Notes under the pieces: generated by a model
What the model was told of the DNA's origin: nothing
Databases searched by the model: none
What the model saw: only the letters and a program-made list of their open reading frames with translations
Part shown: positions 7,598 to 14,064 of the stretch, one piece after another
How positions within the stretch are numbered: the first letter of the stretch is position 1
Layout of the letters: each line of letters opens with the position of its first letter
Translations under genes and position numbers: made by a program
DNA from: Vibrio ostreicida
Lineage (GTDB): Bacteria; Pseudomonadota; Gammaproteobacteria; Enterobacterales; Vibrionaceae
Length of the DNA stretch: 64,000 bases
Direction of reading: 5' to 3'
Assembly: GCF_013074385.2 (NCBI RefSeq)
Contig: NZ_JABEYA020000006.1
Coordinates: forward strand, 124,001-188,000

Positions 7598-7619
7598 AAG
7601 GATCGGTTGACCGATCCTT
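7598..7619. terminator. Hairpin downstream of the cycloserine-like operon
   Basis: AAGGATCGGT and ACCGATCCTT form a perfect 10-bp inverted repeat with a two-base centre, 40 bp after the last stop codon. There is no clear T-tract, so it may be a weak or factor-assisted terminator. Confidence 0.5.
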
Positions 7620-7664
7620 CTGATGTGATCTGCACCAGAGAGACTGGACACCAATTTAAGCGAC

Positions 7665-7776
7665 TTTCCATACTTGTAGTTATTCATTATTTTCTAATTT
7701 AGCAAAATCACTAACAAACTTTTGCCCCATTTCTTGTTAGATCAAATGCTCTACACATTTTAGGGGCGTGCGTTTT
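7665..7776 (-). pseudogene. Decayed relative of the small reverse-strand ORF at 9175-9333
   Basis: On the minus strand a segment reads GQKFVSDFAKLENNE, then a stop, then LQVWK. This aligns with GHKFVSYITKLEYNGLIEVWK in the intact frame at 9175-9333, and the DNA before it (ACGCCCCT...) is also alike. Frame and stop changes show it is no longer translated as one piece. The rest of 7558-8059 holds only the hairpin at 7598 and AT-rich DNA; I see no gene there. Confidence 0.45.
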
Positions 7777-8059
7777 ACCTACAAAATCTAATATCAAGTT
7801 CATGGATAATTTACTTACCATCTTTACTTTCTTGTCTGTATATATATACAGTTTATTAAGTTTGAATATGGAAAAGTGGCATGTTTTATTGAGTGCTTGG
7901 TCTTGCTTTGCCGATGGTTGGTTTTGTAAATTATTGTTTCTTAAAGGCTTGTGCTTTTCCCATCTTGGATAACACGCATTGTTAAAAAGAGATAACATGC
8001 CAGCGTGTTTTTATGTGAGGATAGAGTACAAATCTCGATGTATTTTTTTCTAATTTTTA

Positions 8060-8428
8060 GTGGGTTATGATAAATTAATCGAAAGTCGGGCAGGTAGAAA
8101 AACGAGACTGCCTGTTATTAATAATGTTATAACTACTGGAGCTAATGTGGTTGTTTTAGATGAAGAATATATGTCTTGGTTACTTTTTCAGAGTAGGGAA
8201 GACTATTTACTTTCTGTTGTTTGTGGGACTGTAGGCGTGTTTATGCTTGAAATTGAGCTGTCTCATGCCGAAATTTCTCAATATAAAGCTAGTGGCAAAA
8301 GTTATATTAACGAACTTGCAAACAGTATTCGATTTAGACCAGATTCTTTTACAGAAAGACAAATAGTAAACTTCAAAGATCAATACAATGTAGTTCCTGC
8401 GCTTACCAAATGGCGTGGTTCAGAGTAA
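8060..8428 (+). CDS. Integron cassette protein of unknown function (122 aa)
   Basis: The frame opens with GTG at 8060 and has no good ribosome site, so the start is uncertain; a later start is possible. It ends 5 bp before an attC site (8434-8533). The protein is soluble and mixed in charge, with segments such as VVVLDEEYMSWLLFQSREDYLLSVVCGTVGVF in the middle broken by hydrophobic beta-like runs. I do not recognise the family. Its position directly before an attC marks it as a cassette. Confidence 0.65.
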   Translation: MGYDKLIESRAGRKTRLPVINNVITTGANVVVLDEEYMSWLLFQSREDYLLSVVCGTVGVFMLEIELSHAEISQYKASGKSYINELANSIRFRPDSFTERQIVNFKDQYNVVPALTKWRGSE

Positions 8429-8433
8429 CGTAG

Positions 8434-8533
8434 TTATAACAAGGCATTTAAACTGAACAAAAACAGTGGGTTACGTTTCGCTTCGCTACACATTTTAACT
8501 CACTATTTTTGTCCGCTTAATGCGGCGTTAAGG
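8434..8533 (+). repeat. Integron attC site, complete
   Basis: Left arm TTATAACAAGGCATTT (from 8434) pairs imperfectly with right arm TTAATGCGGCGTTAA, and the inner arms around AACAAAAACAGTGGGTTA and TAACTCACTATTTTTG also pair, leaving a loop with TTCGCTTCGCT. The R' core GTTAAGG is at 8527-8533. Overall length near 100 bp fits Vibrio attC sites. Confidence 0.75.
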
Positions 8534-8538
8534 TTCTT

Positions 8539-9132
8539 ATGAGAAAGTTTCGAAATATTCCAAAGAAAGAAAACAATCAGTTGTCTGAGAAGTTTTCGTT
8601 TCTTCTTAAGTACAATGAAGATTGCACAGAAGAAGATTTCTCATGGGCTGCCATAACAATTTTTGATCATTGGCTTTATGAAACTGACTCATTCAGTATT
8701 ATTGACGAAGCGACAAGCGAAAAAAAACTAGAGTGGGATAAACGTATAAAAACTTTCTTGTCCAAACTTTGCGATATAGAACAACCTATTCGGTATAAGT
8801 ATGTCGGACGGAATACGAAGCAGCGTCTACAGTTCTCTCGTTATGTTGAGAGTCCAAAAGTAGGTGAGTATATCTCTAATTTGTTTGATGATGTGTATTG
8901 TCCAAACATAGTATTTTATGACTTAGGTGTTGACTTGTGGTTTCAAGATAATTGGACAATCCACTTTAAATACAAAAAACAAGAAGACTGCCACAAAATG
9001 TTTATTTTGGCGGCTGAAATGAACTTGTATGTACTTCCGGCTTATTGTGCCGACCATTTAAATAAGTACTCTGTATTGTCAAAGTATTTGAGTGAGCTAA
9101 ACCTTAACAAGTTGCTCAAGCCGGACTCGTAA
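8539..9132 (+). CDS. Integron cassette protein of unknown function (197 aa)
   Basis: ATG 8539 is six bases after the attC R' core, so the ribosome site would be the AAGG of the core itself, a common cassette arrangement. The stop lies within the next attC. The protein is rich in Lys, Asp, Phe and Tyr, with no signal peptide or membrane span; it includes WAAITIFDHWLYE and a late MFILAAEMNLYVLPAY segment. No family is recognised. Low GC and the attC flanks on both sides mark it as an acquired cassette. Confidence 0.75.
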   Translation: MRKFRNIPKKENNQLSEKFSFLLKYNEDCTEEDFSWAAITIFDHWLYETDSFSIIDEATSEKKLEWDKRIKTFLSKLCDIEQPIRYKYVGRNTKQRLQFSRYVESPKVGEYISNLFDDVYCPNIVFYDLGVDLWFQDNWTIHFKYKKQEDCHKMFILAAEMNLYVLPAYCADHLNKYSVLSKYLSELNLNKLLKPDS

Positions 9133-9200
9133 TCGTTGGCTCGATTCCGCTTCGCTCCAAATTTTAGCCAACAATTACTTGCCTCTTAGTAAGGCGTTAC
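9125..9200 (+). repeat. attC site with shortened left arm
   Basis: GTAATCGTTGGCT (from 9129) pairs with AGCCAACAATTAC (to 9177) around a TTCCGCTTCGCTCC loop, and the right side continues to GGCGTTAC (to 9200). The matching outer left arm is missing, because the coding sequence of the preceding gene runs into the stem. Confidence 0.55.
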
Positions 9201-9333
9201 TTTTCCATACTTCAATTAATCCGTTATATTCTAATTTAGTAATGTAGCTGACAAACTTATGTCCAGAGACGTGCTGAAGGGGCATGTAACGCAGAAATGC
9301 CCCGAAATGAGTTACGGGCCAAGGTATGAACAT
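9175..9333 (-). CDS. Small reverse-strand ORF (52 aa), unknown
   Basis: A minus-strand frame runs from ATG 9333 to TAA 9175, giving a basic 52-residue peptide with FGAFLRYMPLQHVSGHKFVS and, further on, KLEYNGLIEVWK. It overlaps the right arm of the attC site. A decayed copy of its second half lies at 7665-7776, where the same residues are kept through synonymous and conservative changes. That resemblance is the only support for coding; there is no strong ribosome site. Confidence 0.35.
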   Translation of the reverse strand: MFIPWPVTHFGAFLRYMPLQHVSGHKFVSYITKLEYNGLIEVWKSNALLRGK

Positions 9334-9335
9334 AG

Positions 9336-9414
9336 ATTTTGCAAAATTAAAAAAATTAAAGCAAAAAAATTAAAGGGACTAAAAAATTAAAGAAATTAAA
9401 GGAAAGAAATTAAA
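9336..9414. repeat. Low-complexity AAATTAAAG direct repeats
   Basis: The unit AAATTAAAG, with spacer variants, occurs about six times in a row just before the GGGACAGACAC end at 9415. It looks like repeated duplication at the edge of the neighbouring element. Confidence 0.6.
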
Positions 9415-9655
9415 GGGACAGACACTCTAAAAAGACGCTAAGAAACGTCTGATTTGCTTACGCGGCTAAACGAGTTAATGCGTTGCCTTTCAAACTCATT
9501 GTATTCTTGCATTACACCCGCTGTGTTCAGCGTCATCTGTAGGGTCATTTTTATACCGTTCTCGACCTTGATGATCACGCCATCACTCACCACTAAGATT
9601 GCCTCATCGAGCACGACCTCGCATTTCCTGTGCCAACTGAAGCCGTGCCTGTCCC
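9415..9655 (-). mobile_element. 241-bp element with GGGACAGRCAC ends and a short open frame
   Basis: GGGACAGACAC at 9415-9425 and GTGCCTGTCCC at 9645-9655 are near-perfect inverted copies, related to the ends at 218 and 314. Inside, a minus-strand frame (stop at 9438) encodes about 65 residues ending QEYNEFERQRINSFSRVSK. The frame stays open into the ankyrin gene region only by chance. It could be the tail of a transposase-like or host gene carried by the element; I do not recognise it. Confidence 0.35.
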
Positions 9656-9681
9656 CCAGTGGTCGCGCCTTGAATCGACGC

Positions 9682-11430
9682 TTACCACCAGTAGTAGTCT
9701 TGAAATTCGTTTGGATCATGAGGTAAGGATGATAACCCCTCTCGATCTTGCAGGTAGCGAGAGGAAAAACGACTGCGTCTTTGCCTCGGCGCAAGATTGA
9801 CCACCTGATCCATCAGTGCGGAAAGTTTTGGATCAGATAAGGGCGTACTGGCCACCACCAACTCTTGAATTTTCGGATAGAGCTTTACATACTCTGCGTT
9901 TGCTAACCATCTCATTACCATTGGGTTATTTGTTCGCGTTCGGGCTAAGGATATCGCGGTGTCCCCTTCTTTATCTTTGAGCCCGGTGTCGGCTCCTGCC
10001 TTAATCAGCGCTCTCACGACATCCGATTTTGAACGATCACTGGCGTCCATAAGCGCGGTTCTTCCGTCAGCATCTTGTCGATCAATATCCACCTTGGCAT
10101 TGAGAAATTCTCTGACTGCTTCGAGGTGACCACGGGCACTGGCGATAAAAATAGGCTCTCGACCATGGCGATCGGTAGCGCTTGTGTTGGCCCCGAGTTT
10201 AAGCAGTGTTTCAATCGCCGATGGCCACCCGTAGAGACTCGCCGCCACTAACGGGGTTTCTCCATCTTTGTTAAGCGTCTCGATATTAACCCCTGCTTGT
10301 ACGAGTAGCTCAATAATCTCGGCAGCGCCTGCTCTTGCGGCTTCACCAATAGGGGTACTTCCACCGTTAGACAACGCTTTCACGTTTGCCCCTGCCTCGA
10401 TCAACAATTTGGCAATGACGGCATGGCGCTGTAAACTGGCGGCCATCAGAGCCGTTCGACCATACTGATTGGTGACTTCAGTCTCTGCGCCTTCCGCTAA
10501 CAATGTTTTTACTGTCTGGGCGCAGTCATTGTCAACCGCATAAATGAGCGCAGGTTTTTCTTGTTGAGTGCGGGTATGACGACAAATTTCTGGTTCGACT
10601 GGCAAGTTTTTGATATCAATGGATTGCCTGTATTGGCTAAAAAGCGCCACTATTTTGCGACTGTTGTTTATTTTTGCATAATCTAAAGCGGAATAGCCCG
10701 TCGAATCCCGTATATAGGTTTTCGCCTTTGCTTTCAGTAACGCGTCAACAACATCAATTTTTCCGCTGTAACTTGCCAGTATCAAGGCCGTACGCGCAGC
10801 GCTCTGATTGTCTTTGATATCAAGATCCACATTGGCTGCAATCAGCTTTTCTACAATCTCAATCCGCCCCTTTTGACTGGCATACATGAGGGCTGTCCAG
10901 CCTCGATGATCGTCCTGAATCGTTAAGTCAGCGTTCGCATCAATCAGTTGCTCTGCAATGGCGGCGTCCCTTTGTGTGCTGGCGTACAGCATGGCCGTCA
11001 TGCCCGAATGATCTTGCACATTGAGATCGGCCTTAGCGGCAATCAGTTTCTCGGCCACATAAGCATTATTCTCGAGGGCGGCATACATCAGCGCCGTTAC
11101 ACCATCGTTATCCACTAAATTGAGTTGCGCTTTCGCCTTGATCAAATCTGTGATCAGTAAGGGGCTCTCTCCTCGGTGTTGAAGCATCGTGGTGGCGCTA
11201 TGTCCTCGAGCCGCATGCATCAGAGGCGTGATGTTGTACAAATCTCGATTATCAGGGTTGTCGCCCAGTTTGATAAATTCTTTGGCTTTATCTAAACAAC
11301 CAAATTTAACCGCAATCGGTAAACGAACGAGCGGATCGTTAAACAGTTTTTCCTTTTGGCAGTGGTAGGGCGCGGCGTGAACTTGGCTAATAGTAGTGGC
11401 GATTAAACATGCCAAGGCCTTCTTAAGCAT
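9682..11430 (-). CDS. Exported ankyrin-repeat protein (582 aa)
   Basis: A signal peptide (MLKKALACLIATTISQVHA, cleavage near residue 19-20) directs the protein out of the cytoplasm. It is followed by roughly twelve ankyrin repeats of about 33 residues, recognised by repeated G-x-TALM-A and LL-A-A units, in two blocks separated near residue 275 by a short Cys-containing linker. The last 90 residues are basic and not repeat-like. Ankyrin repeats bind proteins; bacterial periplasmic examples often partner with catalases or neighbouring effectors. The next genes include hydrolases and a haem peroxidase, but no clear operon. The partner is unknown. Confidence 0.8.
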   Translation of the reverse strand: MLKKALACLIATTISQVHAAPYHCQKEKLFNDPLVRLPIAVKFGCLDKAKEFIKLGDNPDNRDLYNITPLMHAARGHSATTMLQHRGESPLLITDLIKAKAQLNLVDNDGVTALMYAALENNAYVAEKLIAAKADLNVQDHSGMTAMLYASTQRDAAIAEQLIDANADLTIQDDHRGWTALMYASQKGRIEIVEKLIAANVDLDIKDNQSAARTALILASYSGKIDVVDALLKAKAKTYIRDSTGYSALDYAKINNSRKIVALFSQYRQSIDIKNLPVEPEICRHTRTQQEKPALIYAVDNDCAQTVKTLLAEGAETEVTNQYGRTALMAASLQRHAVIAKLLIEAGANVKALSNGGSTPIGEAARAGAAEIIELLVQAGVNIETLNKDGETPLVAASLYGWPSAIETLLKLGANTSATDRHGREPIFIASARGHLEAVREFLNAKVDIDRQDADGRTALMDASDRSKSDVVRALIKAGADTGLKDKEGDTAISLARTRTNNPMVMRWLANAEYVKLYPKIQELVVASTPLSDPKLSALMDQVVNLAPRQRRSRFSSRYLQDREGLSSLPHDPNEFQDYYWW

Positions 11431-11757
11431 GAACTTTCCTTTTTTGCGGTGGGGGGAGACATACTAAATCGAAATCATAAAAACTGTAAATAAAATCAAC
11501 TAGATTCATTTAAAATCCATGTTGACTCTAAAGGTACGTTCAATCACCCCAACTCACAGGCGCCATCAATGGGGTTTTGAACGAGACCGCCAAAGATGCC
11601 CGGATTTCGTCAACACCTCACTCACCTTGAGCGGAGAGCATGAAACGTTGTGAATCTGACACCTTCAACGCCCGCCTTAGCGGATATGTGGCTTGAATCA
11701 CCTTATGTTGGCGTCAGTTTGTGTAGGGTTCTGATTGCATAATAAAGGAGGTGCATA

Positions 11758-12546
11758 ATGGCCAATAAACTGGGCATAGTGACATTACATGGTATGGGCA
11801 ATCAACCCACGGATTATTACAAGCCCTTGATGTCAAGAATTGAACAGCGCTTAGGGCGAGGCCGCGGCGAGATGCTGGTGAAGCCGGTCTACTATCACCA
11901 AGCGATGCAAGCCAATCAAGAATCGCTGTGGCAGAGAATGTCGTCTGCCCATGATTTGGACGCGGTTAGGGTACGCCAATTTATGCTCCATTCGTTCAGT
12001 GATGCGGTCAATATTCAGGATTATCGTGAGCCTGACAGTATCGGCTTGCGCGTATCAAGGTGTGTGCATGAGCAAATCAATGCGGTGACCAAGGCACTGG
12101 ACGATGACGGTGTATTTGTCGTGGTGGCGCAATCGCTTGGGAATCAGGTGATGTCGAATTACATCTGGGATATTCAACATGAGAGAGGGTTGTTTGCGCC
12201 CGGTGGAGAAAATGTAGAGGCGGCGATGGCCAACCTGAGCAAACTGAGGGTCTGGTTCAGCACGGGCAATAATATGCCCTTGTTTGTGTCTGGGCTTGAG
12301 CAAGACAAGATCCACGCGATCCAACGACCTAACCGCGATTTTGAATGGTGGAATTTCTTTGATGTCGATGATGCGCTAGGCTGGCCACTTAAGCCGCTTA
12401 ATGAGCAATATCATGACCGCCTCAGTGTCCGAGATCTTGAGGTCAACACTGGGTTTACGCTGTTGTCACACAATCACTATTGGAAAGACGCAGATGTCTT
12501 GGACCCGTTGTGCGACACACTCATGCACATACTGAATGACGAATAA
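11758..12546 (+). CDS. Alpha/beta-hydrolase fold protein (262 aa)
   Basis: The start VTLHGMGNQ is the oxyanion-loop HG of alpha/beta hydrolases, and VVVAQSLGNQV (about residues 120-130) carries the nucleophile in an AxSxG elbow. A late His (LSHNHYW) can complete the triad. There is no signal peptide, so it acts in the cytoplasm unless secreted by another route. An excellent AAGGAGGTG site precedes ATG 11758. It converges with another hydrolase-like gene (12619-13827). Substrate is not deducible; esterase or lipase is the family expectation. The 327 bp upstream show no other gene. Confidence 0.8.
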   Translation: MANKLGIVTLHGMGNQPTDYYKPLMSRIEQRLGRGRGEMLVKPVYYHQAMQANQESLWQRMSSAHDLDAVRVRQFMLHSFSDAVNIQDYREPDSIGLRVSRCVHEQINAVTKALDDDGVFVVVAQSLGNQVMSNYIWDIQHERGLFAPGGENVEAAMANLSKLRVWFSTGNNMPLFVSGLEQDKIHAIQRPNRDFEWWNFFDVDDALGWPLKPLNEQYHDRLSVRDLEVNTGFTLLSHNHYWKDADVLDPLCDTLMHILNDE

Positions 12547-12550
12547 AAAA

Positions 12551-12610
12551 CCGCCAACAAGGCGGCGGATTGACGCGTCTTATGATCGGAAACCCAGAAG
12601 GGGGTTTCCG
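12551..12610. terminator. Paired hairpins between convergent hydrolase genes
   Basis: CCGCCAACAAGGCGG at 12551-12565 and CGGAAACCC...GGGTTTCCG at 12587-12610 are inverted repeats in the 72 bp between two convergent stops. T-tracts are poor on the plus strand; the A-run at 12545-12550 would give Us for transcripts coming from the minus strand. Confidence 0.5.
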
Positions 12611-12618
12611 GCCAAGAT

Positions 12619-13827
12619 TTACAGGATATTCACCAGCGCACCGGAAATACCATTGATCGCAAAAATATTGTTTTTTTGCACATCATAGTGATGGCGGTTA
12701 ACCGCGTCGCCGTAGTTTTTTGTAATACCGGGAAATTGGAAGCGGTGTATCGGGATCCCACACCAACGCTCTGATTGTTGGCCTATCCGGTCGCCGCTGC
12801 CGTAAAACAGCCGGTTTTGAACGGTATAAACGTTGGCATGCATTTTTTCAAAATGGGCGCTGTTTTTCTTCACCTGCGCGTATTGCTCCAAAATTTCTGA
12901 TTTGGACAAATTGAGCATGGTGGACGGTTTGATGCGACTTCCCCAGCCGACCAGCACCTTTTCGGCAAAGTCACGCGTGATCCTGCCCGGTCCAAGGATG
13001 AGATGGTCCCCTTTCTTGTTGCCACTGGTGGTCGAACAGCCGACCAGCGTACCGTGGCGACCCGGCATCATGGTGGTGTAATACTTGGTGGATTTGTGCA
13101 GTCTGGGCATTCTCGCTTTAAACGCCATTGAACGCTCATCTTCGGCGAACAAGCACACCACTTGTTGGACATTCGGCCCGAGCGCCTTGTAGTTTTTAAA
13201 CGCGTTCATGCCACCAGGAACCGGATCACAAGCAAAAATATTGACGGGAATATGACTGAGCGCGGGATCGTCTTGCATGCGATTGGCCAGCTCAAAACAG
13301 CTTACCCCGCCTCGGCTCCAGCCGATCATGTTGACCTGAGAAATCGGGTTACTTTTGCGTTCGGCCCTCATGTTGGCGCGCTGCATTGACATCGCATACT
13401 TCAGATCGCCAGCAAGGGCTTTGCATTCCATTTGGTACTTCTTGTAAGCCGAAGAGACCCCAAAATGCCAAAACGATTCTTTCTTCTGAGGTTTGATGTC
13501 CCTGAGCAAAGATTTGGCTCGGCTGAGGTAATCGCCATCGTCTTGCGGTACCCCTTTGAGCGAATTGAGGACGTGGTTCATGTTGCTGTCGATCCCACGC
13601 CCGCCCAATTTACCAAATTGTTTGCCGTAAACATCATCTTTGGCGTGTTTACGCCATTCGCTGTGGTTGCCGCTGCCGACCCCATCAACCTGAATGTAAT
13701 CAATCATCTCTTGGCCAACGGCATTTTTTGCCAGTACCGCGATGAGTTCGCCAAAGGCGTAATTTTTGTTGACGTGATTTTCCGAGGTTGCCCCCGTACC
13801 ACTAAAAAAAATGGTGACGATCGCCAT
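12619..13827 (-). CDS. Putative lipase-like alpha/beta hydrolase with GWSRGG motif (402 aa)
   Basis: The N-terminus IFFSGTGAT and the elbow MIGWSRGGVSCFELANR (about 165-180) resemble cytosolic-synthesised bacterial lipase/effector families that use a GxSRG nucleophile. A following FACDPVPGG segment fits a catalytic Asp, and GRHGTLVG or NRHHYDV offer His residues. No signal peptide is present. Such proteins are often delivered by type VI secretion in vibrios, but no VgrG, PAAR or Hcp gene is in this window, and I see no immunity gene with a signal peptide beside it. Function remains open. Confidence 0.6.
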   Translation of the reverse strand: MAIVTIFFSGTGATSENHVNKNYAFGELIAVLAKNAVGQEMIDYIQVDGVGSGNHSEWRKHAKDDVYGKQFGKLGGRGIDSNMNHVLNSLKGVPQDDGDYLSRAKSLLRDIKPQKKESFWHFGVSSAYKKYQMECKALAGDLKYAMSMQRANMRAERKSNPISQVNMIGWSRGGVSCFELANRMQDDPALSHIPVNIFACDPVPGGMNAFKNYKALGPNVQQVVCLFAEDERSMAFKARMPRLHKSTKYYTTMMPGRHGTLVGCSTTSGNKKGDHLILGPGRITRDFAEKVLVGWGSRIKPSTMLNLSKSEILEQYAQVKKNSAHFEKMHANVYTVQNRLFYGSGDRIGQQSERWCGIPIHRFQFPGITKNYGDAVNRHHYDVQKNNIFAINGISGALVNIL

Positions 13828-14064
13828 AATCTCTCCCTCTGCTCCAAGGATGTTTGAATTTGATAAGCTGACTTAACTACCTTAGATGACAATCAAACCC
13901 ATTATCAAGTGTTTTATCAATTTAATCTCATTACTGAACAGGGGGTTGTGGCGGTGAAGCGCAGAGCGATCGCCGCCTGTGGCAGAGTGCTGCAAAGGGA
14001 AGAGCCCAAGGGGAGAGTAAGCAGAGAAAGGCAAGAGCGGACCAGCCTCCGCTCTTGAAAAGGG

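Noticed and set aside
7711-7998. 95-aa minus-strand frame
   Set aside because: Similarity to the 9175-9333 peptide runs in another frame with a stop, so this frame looks accidental.
1-9660. Integron integrase gene
   Set aside because: I looked for an intI-type tyrosine recombinase on both strands and found none; the array start must be outside the window or lost.
9438-9794. 118-aa minus-strand gene overlapping the ankyrin gene
   Set aside because: Its first 45 codons lie over the ankyrin C-terminus in another frame; only the part within the 9415-9655 element could be meaningful, so it is noted there and not called as a gene.
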